The notes under the pieces: model-generated
Databases searched by the model: none
Seen by the model: only the letters and a program-made list of their open reading frames with translations
What the model was told of the DNA's origin: nothing
Program-made: the position numbers and the translations under genes
Shown: piece after piece, positions 39,703 to 48,243 of the stretch
Position numbering within the stretch: position 1 is the first letter of the stretch
Layout: each line of letters opens with the position of its first letter
Assembly: GCF_030812595.1 (NCBI RefSeq)
Contig: NZ_JAUSSZ010000002.1
Location: 346,264-410,263 of the forward strand
Source: Arthrobacter bambusae
GTDB taxonomy: Bacteria > Actinomycetota > Actinomycetes > Actinomycetales > Micrococcaceae
DNA length: 64,000 bases
Reading direction: 5' to 3'

Positions 39703-40494
39703 CTCCCACTCCGCAAAAAACCGGCCTATTCCATTGAAGCCGTGGACAACGCTTTGCAGCTCCTGCAGCTCTTGCGCGACGGCGGCAGCCTGCGGCTCAA
39801 GGACGCCGCCGCGGAGCTGGGCGTTGCCCCCTCCACTGCCCACCGGCTGCTGGCCATGTTGGTCTACCGGGGGTTCGCGGTCCAGGACGAGACCCGCCGC
39901 TACGTCCCGGGGCCGGCCATGGGCGTCGGCCCGGCTGGACTCAGTTGGAGCCGTTTGCTGCGCACGCTGGCCCAGCCGCACATGGAACTCCTGAGCGGCC
40001 GGATCAACGAAACCGTCAATCTCATGGTCCGCGTGGGTACCAAGGTGAGGTTCCTGGCCACGGTGGAGGGCACCAACGCGCTGCGGGTAGGCGACAGGCA
40101 GGGGACCGTCTTACCCGCCAACAAGGCCTCTGGCGGCAAGGCATTGTTGGCCGAGCTGGAACCCGCCATGATTGAGCAGTTGTTCCGCAGCCACAATGCG
40201 GAAATCGGCGGGGACAGCATTCCAGACTCCGAGTATCCGGCTTTCCTCCGCGAACTGGAGACGATTCGGAGCAACGGCTTCGCCGCGAATTTCGAGGGCA
40301 CCGAGGAAGGGATCAGCGCTTTGGGGGTAGCCCTTCACAACGGGCAGGGCCTTGCGGTGGGCGCGCTGAGCGTCGCGACCCCCGTGGCAAGGTTCCGCAG
40401 GCTCTTCGATGCTGGACTCGTGGGAATCATGCGGGAAACGCAACGCCAGCTGGAGATCGATATCGCCGCTAATCCGGCCGAATCCCAGCCGTGA
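39694..40494 (+). CDS. IclR-family regulator of the gentisate pathway
   Basis: A 266-residue regulator. The N-terminal winged helix (about 10-75) is SIEAVDNALQLLQLLRDGGS, then LKDAAAELGVAPSTAHRLLA. The C-terminal effector domain (about 90-260) has LMVRVGTKVRFLATVEGTNA and the family stretch PANKASGGKALLAEL. It presumably responds to an aromatic acid. The start GTG 39694 lies inside the putative operator and has no ribosome site, so the mRNA may be leaderless. It is divergent from the transporter and upstream of gentisate dioxygenase. Confidence 0.9.
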   Translation: MQNLPLRKKPAYSIEAVDNALQLLQLLRDGGSLRLKDAAAELGVAPSTAHRLLAMLVYRGFAVQDETRRYVPGPAMGVGPAGLSWSRLLRTLAQPHMELLSGRINETVNLMVRVGTKVRFLATVEGTNALRVGDRQGTVLPANKASGGKALLAELEPAMIEQLFRSHNAEIGGDSIPDSEYPAFLRELETIRSNGFAANFEGTEEGISALGVALHNGQGLAVGALSVATPVARFRRLFDAGLVGIMRETQRQLEIDIAANPAESQP

Positions 40495-40582
40495 GCCACA
40501 AGTCAATCGCCACAAGTCAATCGCCCTTGATGACGCTTTGGATTCCTGAAAGGACATCTATTGCTGGTCGTTTCGCCAACTG

Positions 40583-40599
40583 ATTCTGTCTAGCAGAAT
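40583..40599. promoter_or_regulatory. Inverted-repeat operator ATTCTG-N5-CAGAAT, site 2
   Basis: ATTCTG (40583-40588), TCTAG, CAGAAT (40594-40599) lies 78 bases before the gentisate dioxygenase start. The arms are identical to those of site 1, so both halves of the pathway probably share one regulator. Confidence 0.75.
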
Positions 40600-40676
40600 T
40601 GGCTGGAGCTCCCTGTCGAGGCTTCCTAAGGTCTGGAGTACGCCGAAACCGTCCCGTACCCCTCGAGGAGGCCGCT

Positions 40677-41807
40677 GTGTCCATCAGCGCAGAAAGCACA
40701 ACACATGAATCAGTTGCCGCCGCGCACGCGGTTCCGGAGCCGACGCCGGAGGAGGCCGCCCAGCTGCAGGAGCTGTATCGGGATTTCGACCGCGGGAACC
40801 TGATTCCTTTGTGGACCGAGATCGCTGACCTGATGCCGATGGTCCCTTCCCCGAAGGCCGTGCCGCATGTGTGGCGCTGGGATGAGCTGTACCCGTTGGC
40901 GGCCCGCGCCGGCGATCTTGTGCCCGTGGGTCGTGGAGGCGAACGCCGGGCGATTGCCCTGGCCAACCCGGGCCTGGCCGGCACACCGTATGCGACACCG
41001 ACCTTGTGGGCGGCAATCCAGTATCTGGGCGCGCACGAAACGGCCCCGGAGCACCGCCACTCGCAGAACGCCTTCCGTTTCGTCGTCGAGGGCGAAGGCG
41101 TGTGGACCGTGGTCAACGGGGACCCGGTGGCGATGCGTCGCGGAGATTTCCTGCTGACGCCGGGCTGGAACTTCCACGGCCACCACAACGACACCGATCA
41201 GCCCATGGCGTGGATCGACGGCCTCGACATCCCGTTCGTGCACTACGCGGACGCCGGGTTCTTCGAATTCGGTACAGAACGCGTCACGGACGAAGCCACG
41301 CCGGACATCTCCCGCTCCGAGCGCCTCTGGGGCCACCCTGGCCTCCGTCCTCTTTCCGGGCTGGAGGACACGGTGAATTCCCCGATCGCGGCGTACCGCT
41401 GGGAGCACACCGATGCTGCCCTGCGCGAACAGTTGCTCCTCGAGGATGAGGGCCACCCGGCCACCGTGTCCCAGGGCCACGCCGCCATCCGGTACACCAA
41501 CCCGACCACCGGCGGGGACGTGATGCCCACCATCCGCGCGGAATTCCACAGGCTGCGCGAAGGCGCTTCCACCGAGGCGGTGCGCGAGGTCGGTTCAAGT
41601 GTCTGGCAGGTTTTCGAAGGCCGCGGCACAGTAGTGCTGAACGGGGAGTCCAAGGCCTTGGAGAAAGGCGACCTCTTCGTGGTCCCGTCCTGGGCTTTGT
41701 GGTCCCTTGAAGCCGGGAGCGAGTTCGATCTCTTCCGCTTCAGCGACGCACCCATATTCGAACGACTGAATTTCAACCGCACGTACATCGAAGGACGCAG
41801 CAAATGA
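40677..41807 (+). CDS. Gentisate 1,2-dioxygenase
   Basis: A 376-residue bicupin iron enzyme that opens the gentisate ring to maleylpyruvate with oxygen. The first cupin has the iron-binding His pair in ETAPEHRHSQNAFRFVVEGE and the third in PGWNFHGHHNDTDQPMAWID. A second cupin half follows (WQVFEGRGTVVLNGESKALE). The open frame starts upstream at 40599. GTG 40677 is chosen since GAGGAG lies 6 bases before it. Its last 4 bases overlap the next gene (ATGA). Confidence 0.93.
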   Translation: MSISAESTTHESVAAAHAVPEPTPEEAAQLQELYRDFDRGNLIPLWTEIADLMPMVPSPKAVPHVWRWDELYPLAARAGDLVPVGRGGERRAIALANPGLAGTPYATPTLWAAIQYLGAHETAPEHRHSQNAFRFVVEGEGVWTVVNGDPVAMRRGDFLLTPGWNFHGHHNDTDQPMAWIDGLDIPFVHYADAGFFEFGTERVTDEATPDISRSERLWGHPGLRPLSGLEDTVNSPIAAYRWEHTDAALREQLLLEDEGHPATVSQGHAAIRYTNPTTGGDVMPTIRAEFHRLREGASTEAVREVGSSVWQVFEGRGTVVLNGESKALEKGDLFVVPSWALWSLEAGSEFDLFRFSDAPIFERLNFNRTYIEGRSK

Positions 41808-42640
41808 GACTCCTCACCCTCCGCACCGGGGCCGGCACAGGCCAAGGCACCGTGGCCGTCCGCCAGGACGGCGACACCCTGACAGAAATCGACGGCTTCA
41901 CCGACGTCGGTGCCCTCCTGCAGGATCCCGCCTGGGCGAGCATCGCGGCGGCGGCCAACGGCGCAACGCACGCGTACGACGGCGCAGACCTCGCCGCCGT
42001 CGTGCCCGCACCCGGGAAGATCATCTGCGTCGGGCACAACTACCGCAACCACATCAAGGAAATGGGCAGGGACATCCCGACGCACCCCACACTGTTCGCC
42101 AAATACCAGGAATCCCTGATCGGTCCGAACGACGAGCTGGCGTTGCCGCAGGAATCGGACGCCGTGGACTGGGAAGCCGAACTCGCCGTCGTGATCGGGA
42201 AAACCGGCCGCCGCATCAGCGAAGCCGACGCCGCGGAGCACATTGCCGGGTACTCGGTGCTGAACGACGTCAGCATGCGCGACTACCAGTTCCGCACGGT
42301 CCAGTGGCTCCAGGGCAAGACATGGGAAAACAGCACCCCGTTCGGTCCGGCGCTGGTCACGAAGGACGAGTTCACGGCAGGCCCGCTGATGACCTCTGCT
42401 GTGGACGGCGAAACCATGCAGGAAACCCCCACCGGTGACCTCGTGTTCACTCCCGAGTTCCTGGTCTCCTACATTTCCACGATCATCACGCTCAACCCGG
42501 GAGATGTGATCGCGACCGGCACCCCTGGCGGCGTGGGCCACGCCCGCACCCCGAAGCGCTACCTCCAGGAAGGCCAGGTTTTGGTCACCACGATCGAGGG
42601 CCTGGGGCAGCTGAAGAACCGCGTGGTCAAGGAAGCCTGA
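41804..42640 (+). CDS. Fumarylpyruvate hydrolase (FAH family)
   Basis: A 278-residue fumarylacetoacetate-hydrolase-family enzyme that splits fumarylpyruvate to fumarate and pyruvate. The fold motifs are IICVGHNYRNHIKEMGRDIP, the metal Glu pair in DWEAELAVVIG, the metal Asp in VLNDVSMRDYQFRTVQWLQG, and TGTPGGVGHARTP at the C-terminus. It is coupled to the dioxygenase gene (4-base overlap) and the isomerase gene (1-base overlap). Confidence 0.92.
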   Translation: MRLLTLRTGAGTGQGTVAVRQDGDTLTEIDGFTDVGALLQDPAWASIAAAANGATHAYDGADLAAVVPAPGKIICVGHNYRNHIKEMGRDIPTHPTLFAKYQESLIGPNDELALPQESDAVDWEAELAVVIGKTGRRISEADAAEHIAGYSVLNDVSMRDYQFRTVQWLQGKTWENSTPFGPALVTKDEFTAGPLMTSAVDGETMQETPTGDLVFTPEFLVSYISTIITLNPGDVIATGTPGGVGHARTPKRYLQEGQVLVTTIEGLGQLKNRVVKEA

Positions 42641-43392
42641 TGGTCGCCCGCCACGACCTCACCACCGATCCGGGCCTGCAGGAACAACTGCTGCATGCCC
42701 GGCGCGGGACCGCGTTCTTCGCACGCAAGCTCAATGAACTCTCCGATGCCGAGCTCGACGGCGATTCGCTGCTCGCTGGCTGGAGCCGCCGCCACGTTGT
42801 AGCACACATCGGCTATAACGCCCGGGCCATAGCGCGGTTGGTCGAATGGGCTTCGACCGGGGTGGAAACCCCCATGTATCCCTCGGTCGCGGTGCGGGAT
42901 GAGGAGATCAACTTCGGTGCCACCCTGTCGCCTATCGCGCTGCGGAACCTCTTCGACCATTCCGCCATGCACCTGTCCGTGGAATGGCGTGACCTGTGCG
43001 ACGACGCCTGGCACCACACGGTCCGGACCATCCAGGGGAGGGAAGTTCCGGCCTCCGAAACCGTGTGGCTGCGGAGCCGCGAAGTCTGGGTGCACGCGGT
43101 GGACCTCGACAACGGAGCATCGTTTGGTGACATGCCCGTGTCGGTACTGGAACGGCTGCTACGTGACATCACGTCTGCGTGGTCCACCCGCGGCACCGAC
43201 GAGGGGCTCCTCGTCAAGGTCACCGGCACGGAACTCACGTTCGGGGACCCGGACGCCGCCGTCGCGGTCGCCGGCCCGCTGGCCGCCGTCGTGCAATGGG
43301 CCACCGGTCGCGGGACCGACGGCGTGACCGGGGTGGACGCGGAGGGACGGGGTATCGCTGGGCAGGTGCCGGCGGCACCCAAATGGATCTAA
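42640..43392 (+). CDS. Maleylpyruvate isomerase, mycothiol-dependent type
   Basis: A 250-residue DinB/MDMPI-fold enzyme that isomerises maleylpyruvate to fumarylpyruvate. The N-terminal four-helix domain has LAGWSRRHVVAHIGYNARAI with a metal His; further His are in LFDHSAMHLSVEWRD and SREVWVHAVDLDNG. A C-terminal MDMPI-type domain follows. Use of mycothiol instead of glutathione is an actinobacterial trait. It completes the chain monooxygenase, dioxygenase, isomerase, hydrolase. ATG overlaps the preceding stop (TGATG). Confidence 0.92.
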   Translation: MVARHDLTTDPGLQEQLLHARRGTAFFARKLNELSDAELDGDSLLAGWSRRHVVAHIGYNARAIARLVEWASTGVETPMYPSVAVRDEEINFGATLSPIALRNLFDHSAMHLSVEWRDLCDDAWHHTVRTIQGREVPASETVWLRSREVWVHAVDLDNGASFGDMPVSVLERLLRDITSAWSTRGTDEGLLVKVTGTELTFGDPDAAVAVAGPLAAVVQWATGRGTDGVTGVDAEGRGIAGQVPAAPKWI

Positions 43393-43560
43393 CGGCGTCG
43401 GGCACGAAGGCCAGAACAAAGAAGGTTGGCACAGCTCCCGGCTTCTTCACCGCAGGAACTGCACCAACCGCTTGTATGACTATTCAGATTTGGCTGTAGA
43501 TCCTACCCATTGGCGGCTCCTGTAATCCCGGGCTAGCTTAATCCGGGCTTGTGAACAGGG

Positions 43561-44025
43561 CTATTCCGCGTCGTCAGCAAGGTGCCGTGAAAACATCCAG
43601 CCTGCGGCGATCATCAGGATGCCCAAAACCATGAACGTCCAATTGTCGAGCGTGTTCAGCGCCAGGAAGTTGGCGGGCGAATCAACCCCAACGCTGAGTC
43701 CGTACACACTGATCACGATGTATAAGGCCCCGAAGCTCATCAGGCTATTGCGGGCGCTATGGCCACCCGAACGGGACATGGCCCAGCTGGTTCCGCCGAT
43801 GAGAAGCTGCACAATGTTGAGCAGCAGCGACACTTGGAACACGCCCAGAAGCATTGCGTGCGAGTCCGGCCCGAAGAACTGCAGTTCCCCGTACCGCACG
43901 GTGATGGCGGGTATGAATCCGAGCAGGCCCACCAGCGCCACCAGAATACCTACACCCATGCCGATGTTCTGGATGTCCGTCCGTCCAAAGTGAACACCGT
44001 GTGCATGCGGGCTTGCGGTAGTCAT
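43561..44025 (-). CDS. DUF4383 membrane protein
   Basis: A 154-residue protein with four membrane helices (GVGILVALVGLLGFIPAITV, MLLGVFQVSLLLNIVQLLIG, SFGALYIVISVYGLSVG, WTFMVLGILMIAAGWMFSRH). It has the DUF4383 signature HNIVQLLIG-like turn and GxxSxxMS loop. The role of this actinobacterial family is unknown. GGAGGG precedes ATG 44025. The frame opens to 44127 without support. It is monocistronic. Confidence 0.82.
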   Translation of the reverse strand: MTTASPHAHGVHFGRTDIQNIGMGVGILVALVGLLGFIPAITVRYGELQFFGPDSHAMLLGVFQVSLLLNIVQLLIGGTSWAMSRSGGHSARNSLMSFGALYIVISVYGLSVGVDSPANFLALNTLDNWTFMVLGILMIAAGWMFSRHLADDAE

Positions 44026-44111
44026 TTGTGCCCTCCATCCACCTCTTGCGAACAGTCCAATTTTACGTCTGGCATATGCAAAAAGCGCCGGGAACAGCGT
44101 CCCTCCCGGCT

Positions 44112-44161
44112 CCCGACGCCCGGTCACTTATGCCGGGTTTTTTCCCGACGCCCGGTCACTT
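44112..44161. repeat. Two direct repeats, 32-bp period
   Basis: CCCGACGCCCGGTCACTT occurs at 44112-44129 and 44144-44161. It lies in the gene-free stretch 44026-44330, close to a second direct repeat of the same 32-bp period. Confidence 0.7.
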
Positions 44162-44207
44162 GAACGACGACGGCGGCGCGGCAGATGCGCACGAGCGTTT
44201 GGCTTTT

Positions 44208-44271
44208 GGGGGTCATAGGTGAGTGGGCGTCGGTGGGGAGGGGGTCATAGGTGAGCGAGCGTTGGTGGATT
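44208..44271. repeat. Two tandem copies of a 32-bp unit
   Basis: GGGGGTCATAGGTGAG begins at 44208 and 44240; the remaining 16 bases of each unit are also similar (GTGGGCGTCGGTGG / GCGAGCGTTGGTGG). No function evident. Confidence 0.65.
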
Positions 44272-44330
44272 CGCGGGGCGCCCGGGCGCCTCCCGGGGGA
44301 GCGGGGCGCGCCGTGGCACGATAGAACACG

Positions 44331-45662
44331 ATGAAACTGCGCGCTGATCAGACCGGTAACCGTGGCCTGCCCATGCCTTTGTGGCTGCAGGGTTCCCTTG
44401 AGTCGGCCCAGGCCGCCATCATCTCCGCGCTCGTGGTGGTCTTACCGCTGATCGGCGTCTGGGCAACTGACGGATTCCAGAACCACGCCATCGATTTCCT
44501 GGCCCGCTTGGCCGGCCAAACCTGGCTGCTGGTCCACGGCGTGCCGCTGCAGCTTGCCACCGTCAACATGGGAACCGCGGGTCTGCCAGGCTCGGGCATG
44601 CTGTCCCTTATCCCGCTTGGACTGACGCTGGTCCCCTTCCTCTTGGCGTGGCGCGCGGGCCGGCGACTGGCCAGGGCCTCCTACACGGACCAGTTGTGGC
44701 AGGCCTTCTTCGGAGCGTTGCTTGTCTATGGGGCGTTCGGCGCGGCCACGGGATTCGTCTGCCGCACGCAGGACGTCGTGATAAACATTTGGTTCGCCGC
44801 GTTGCTGCCGCTTATCCCGTTTGGCCTCGGCATGGTGGTGGGCGCCCGGCGCGAGTCGGGCTCCTGGAGCAGGCTCATCGGCGTGGACGCCGTCGATTGG
44901 CTCGCACGCACAAGCCAACATTCCCGGTGGGCCGGTTCGTACTTCGGCTCCGCCATCAAGGCCGGGTTTGTGGCGATCATGGCGGCCATGACACTCGCGG
45001 CTATGCTGCTCGCAGTCGGCCTTCTCCTGCACTGGGCCGACATCATCGCCGTCTACGAGGGCCTGAAAGCCGGTGCGCTCGGTGGTGGCGTCCTGACCAT
45101 CGCCCAGCTCGGCTACCTGCCGAATCTGGCGGTTTTCACCTTGGCTTGGTCCTCTGGTGCCGGGTTCTCCCTCGGTGTCGGCTCGCACGTCGGGGCGCTG
45201 GGCTCCGCCGTCGGGCCCTTGCCCGCGATTCCCGTCTTCGGTGCACTGCCCACCGGGACGCTCGACTTCGGTGCCGCGGCCCTTGCCCTTCCGGTGACCG
45301 CGGGGCTGTTGGCTGGCTGGTGGTTCCTGCGCGCGGGGGAGAACCACTTTGACGAATGGCTCTCCATCAAGATCAAGGCGCGCTGGTTCACGGCCCCGGT
45401 TTCAACGCTATTCCTCGGCGCCCTCGTTGGAGCGGTGGCGGGGGCCTTGGCTGGGTGCCTCGCCTGGCTGGCACGCGGTTCCGCCGGAATCGGCCGTCTC
45501 ACCGAGATCGGCCCGGATCCGCAGAAGACTGCAGTCTGGATTGCCGCGGAGGTGGGGATCGGCGTCGTGGTCGGTTACTGGGTAGGGCCTTGGCTCGAGA
45601 GGCGCCAGCAGCTCCACGAAGCGGACCTCAACGATTCCGTGTACGACGGCGACCACCGCTAA
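44331..45662 (+). CDS. DUF6350 integral membrane protein
   Basis: A 443-residue protein with about nine to ten membrane segments (AAIISALVVVLPLIGVWATD, LLSLIPLG-type loops, AAMTLAAMLLAVGLLLHWAD). It has the characteristic GVLTIAQLGYLPNLAVFTLA segment followed by WSSGAGFSLGVGSHV. This family is conserved upstream of purN and purH in actinobacteria and is sometimes called a cell-division protein; the function is unproven. The ribosome site of ATG 44331 is weak. Confidence 0.85.
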   Translation: MKLRADQTGNRGLPMPLWLQGSLESAQAAIISALVVVLPLIGVWATDGFQNHAIDFLARLAGQTWLLVHGVPLQLATVNMGTAGLPGSGMLSLIPLGLTLVPFLLAWRAGRRLARASYTDQLWQAFFGALLVYGAFGAATGFVCRTQDVVINIWFAALLPLIPFGLGMVVGARRESGSWSRLIGVDAVDWLARTSQHSRWAGSYFGSAIKAGFVAIMAAMTLAAMLLAVGLLLHWADIIAVYEGLKAGALGGGVLTIAQLGYLPNLAVFTLAWSSGAGFSLGVGSHVGALGSAVGPLPAIPVFGALPTGTLDFGAAALALPVTAGLLAGWWFLRAGENHFDEWLSIKIKARWFTAPVSTLFLGALVGAVAGALAGCLAWLARGSAGIGRLTEIGPDPQKTAVWIAAEVGIGVVVGYWVGPWLERRQQLHEADLNDSVYDGDHR

Positions 45663-45693
45663 AGCGGCCGCCTTGCCTCGACTTGAGCGCTGA

Positions 45694-46116
45694 CTAGCGC
45701 AGTCCGGTGGGAATGGAGTTCTGGAAATCCACTTGGCATGAGTCCTGGGCGTGGATTGTCAGTGCGCCTCGTGCGCAATCCTGCAAGGTGCGGATCTGCT
45801 GGAAGAAAACGACGGCGGTGACCACCAGAAGGCACATGATGGCCGTGACCACCAGACCGGAAATCGTGCCAAACAGGACGATGCGCGGCTGCTTGAACCT
45901 GATGGCGCGCACCAGGACCACCACCCCAAGCACCCCCGCGATGACGGTGAGGACCGCACTGAGCCAGACGAAGGTGACGCCCAGGACGTAGACGAAGATG
46001 GCTCCGAGCACCGTCAGCAGGAACGTCCTGAAGAGCGTGCGGGTGACGGCAAGCGCTGACTTGGCCGCCTCGCTTTGTGGCTGGTGCTGCGGAGTGGGTC
46101 CAACGCCGGAATTCAT
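45694..46116 (-). CDS. Membrane protein, three helices, unknown
   Basis: A 140-residue protein with a polar N-terminus (about 28 residues) and segments LTVLGAIFVYVLGVTFVWLS, AVLTVIAGVLGVVVLVRAIR and GTISGLVVTAIMCLLVVTAV. A short external tail has two Cys (LQDCARG, QDSCQVDF) that could form a disulfide. ATG 46116 is preferred over 46143. It is divergent from purN by 38 bases and convergent with the DUF6350 gene. Function unknown. Confidence 0.65.
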   Translation of the reverse strand: MNSGVGPTPQHQPQSEAAKSALAVTRTLFRTFLLTVLGAIFVYVLGVTFVWLSAVLTVIAGVLGVVVLVRAIRFKQPRIVLFGTISGLVVTAIMCLLVVTAVVFFQQIRTLQDCARGALTIHAQDSCQVDFQNSIPTGLR

Positions 46117-46154
46117 GTTTTCCAGCCTACGCGAGCCAGCCATAAGCTAGTGCA

Positions 46155-46727
46155 ATGCGCATTGTTGTCCTCGTCTCCGGCACCGGTTCCAATCTCCAAG
46201 CTGTCATCGACGCCGTGAAGGCCGGCGAGTTGGACGTTGAGATCGTGGCGGTGGGGGCTGACAGGCCCGGTACCTACGGGGTGGAACGCTCCGCCGCCGC
46301 CGGACTGGCCACCTTCGTGGTGGACTTCAAGGACTACGCGGACAGGGCCGATTGGAACGCCGCTCTCACCAAGGCTGTTGCCTCGTACGATCCGGACGTC
46401 GTGGTCTCCTCGGGGTTCATGCGGATTGTCAGCCCGGAATTCATCGATGCCTTCGGCGGCAAGTACCTCAACACGCACCCGGCCCTGCTGCCGGCTTTCC
46501 CTGGCGCCCACGGTGTCCGCGATGCGATGGCTTATGGGGTGAAAGTGACAGGCTGCACCGTCCACTGGGCCGACGCCGGCGTGGACACCGGGCCCATCAT
46601 CGCGCAGGAAGCCGTCGAAATCGCCCCGGACGACACCGAGGACACCCTGCACGAACGCATCAAGGTGGTGGAGCGCAGGCTCCTGGTCCGGACGCTCGCA
46701 GAGCTCGCAGCGGGAAAGCACGCCTGA
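46155..46727 (+). CDS. purN: Phosphoribosylglycinamide formyltransferase
   Basis: A 190-residue enzyme of purine synthesis that transfers a formyl group from 10-formyl-tetrahydrofolate to GAR. Phosphate-binding start RIVVLVSGTGSNLQAVIDAV; catalytic region NTHPALLPAFPGAHGVRDAM with the Asn and His, followed by TGCTVHWADAGVDTGPIIAQ with the Asp. Full length for the family. purH lies 3.5 kb downstream on the same strand, with MFS and murQ-type genes between on the other strand. Confidence 0.95.
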   Translation: MRIVVLVSGTGSNLQAVIDAVKAGELDVEIVAVGADRPGTYGVERSAAAGLATFVVDFKDYADRADWNAALTKAVASYDPDVVVSSGFMRIVSPEFIDAFGGKYLNTHPALLPAFPGAHGVRDAMAYGVKVTGCTVHWADAGVDTGPIIAQEAVEIAPDDTEDTLHERIKVVERRLLVRTLAELAAGKHA

Positions 46728-46742
46728 ATCCCAGGGTCCCTC

Positions 46743-46875
46743 GGGACATGCCCACTCTTGACCGCGACGAGTGGACATGTCCAGAGCCCTCCGCGGGACA
46801 TGCTCGCTGTTGGCCGCAGAGGATGGACATATTGCTGATATGTCCACTCGCGGCCGGAAGCAGGGGGCATGCTCA
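46743..46875. repeat. GGACATGTCC palindromic element, copy 1
   Basis: It contains GGACATGCCCACTC (46744-46757) pairing with GAGTGGACATGTCC (46769-46782), and TGGACATAT/ATATGTCCA (46824-46846). It ends in AGGGGGCATGCTC. The same order of parts recurs at 51998-52107. It lies between the convergent purN and MFS genes and overlaps the MFS stop codon. Confidence 0.75.
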
Positions 46876-48225
46876 GTCGAGTTCGAGCTGCTTGGTCTCC
46901 GGGGCAAACAACGCCATCCACAGCGTGGACAGCACAATGAGGCCGCCGGCCAAAGCAAAGGACGTGGCCAGGCCATACTCGGGCCAGAGATACGAAGCGA
47001 ACACGAGCGGCCCGATCCCGGCGCCAACACGGGAGAAGGTAGAGGCCCAGCCGAAGCCGGAGCCTCGGAGCTCGGTGGGGTAGAGCTCCGACACGTAGGT
47101 GTAGAGCACCGGGATGGCCACCTGGATGACGAAGCCGAATGCCAGGAGCCAGAACACCGCGGCGTCAGGAATGTCCACCACCAATGAAACGATCACCAAG
47201 GTCAAAGCCGAGAGCGGCCCGGTGACGGCGAGGATCCACTTGCGGCCCACCCGCTCCACCAGCACCGCGGCGACCGCGACGCCCAAGAGCCCGACGCCGG
47301 CCATACCGGCAGTCGTCACGAAGGCCTTGTACTCCTCGAATCCGGCGCCGATCAGAATCCGCGGCATCCACGTCAGGCTCAAGTAGTACACCAGGAGGAT
47401 GCTGAAAAACAGGGCCCAGGCCGCCGTCGTGATTTTCCAATTGAAGCGCCAGACCCGGTGCAACTGCTGCCACGCACTGCCCGCGGAGAGGCGCGGCGCG
47501 TCCTGTGGTGCGGGGAGGCTGTAGGCGCGCGCCTCAGCTCCCACGGCCAGGACGAGACGGTCAATGACATCGGCGGCCTCCTGGCGCCGGCCCCTGCGGA
47601 TAAGGAAGGGCGGGGATTCGGGCACACCCCGCCTGACCCAGAACACCAACAGGGCAGGCAACACCATGACGAGCATTGTCAGGCGCCAATCGGCAAAGGC
47701 AGCCACGAGTCCTGCCGAAACGAACCCGCACAGGGCGGCTCCCACCGGCCACCAACCATCCATGGCCGTAAGCACCCTGCCGCGCTGCTTCCGTGGAGTG
47801 AACTCGCCTACCAGCGCGTAGTCCACTGGAATGCAGCCGCCCAGCCCGAAGCCGGCCAGGAAGCGGAAGATGCAGAACCAGGCGAAGTCCGGGGCGAAAG
47901 CTCCCAGCACCGTGAAAATGGAGAAGATCAGCAGGGTGGCGGTGAAAGCCCGCTTCCGGCCGAGCGCGTCCGCGATCGTGCCCCAGACGAAGGCACCCAA
48001 GGCCATGCCGACCAGGTTGGCGGTGCCTATCCATCCGGCGTCGGCAGGCTGGAGGGACCAATGCTTGGAAAGCAGCGGAATCAGGATGCCGTTGAGGGTA
48101 ACGTCCCAGGCATCGAACATGAAGCCGAGGCCGCCGATCAGGAAGATCCTGCCTTGGACCTTCCACCGCCACGGCAGCTCCTGGACGACCTGCTCGCCGC
48201 TAGGGACGGTCGTGTACGTATTCAC
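46873..48225 (-). CDS. MFS transporter, sugar-porter/SV2-like
   Basis: A 450-residue carrier with 12 membrane segments. IGGLGFMFDAWDVTLNGILI, GTIADALGRKRAFTATLLIF, RFLAGFGLGGCIPVDYALVG and the mid-loop FTPRKQRGRVLTAMDGWWPV follow the organic-cation/niacin-type (SV2-related) MFS group. The C-terminal YVSELYPTELRGSGFGWAST motif is also family-typical. Substrate unknown. It lies 18 bases after the murQ stop on the same strand and may share a transcript with the amino-sugar genes. Confidence 0.85.
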   Translation of the reverse strand: MNTYTTVPSGEQVVQELPWRWKVQGRIFLIGGLGFMFDAWDVTLNGILIPLLSKHWSLQPADAGWIGTANLVGMALGAFVWGTIADALGRKRAFTATLLIFSIFTVLGAFAPDFAWFCIFRFLAGFGLGGCIPVDYALVGEFTPRKQRGRVLTAMDGWWPVGAALCGFVSAGLVAAFADWRLTMLVMVLPALLVFWVRRGVPESPPFLIRRGRRQEAADVIDRLVLAVGAEARAYSLPAPQDAPRLSAGSAWQQLHRVWRFNWKITTAAWALFFSILLVYYLSLTWMPRILIGAGFEEYKAFVTTAGMAGVGLLGVAVAAVLVERVGRKWILAVTGPLSALTLVIVSLVVDIPDAAVFWLLAFGFVIQVAIPVLYTYVSELYPTELRGSGFGWASTFSRVGAGIGPLVFASYLWPEYGLATSFALAGGLIVLSTLWMALFAPETKQLELD

Positions 48226-48243
48226 TGCTGCTCCTGGGAATCC

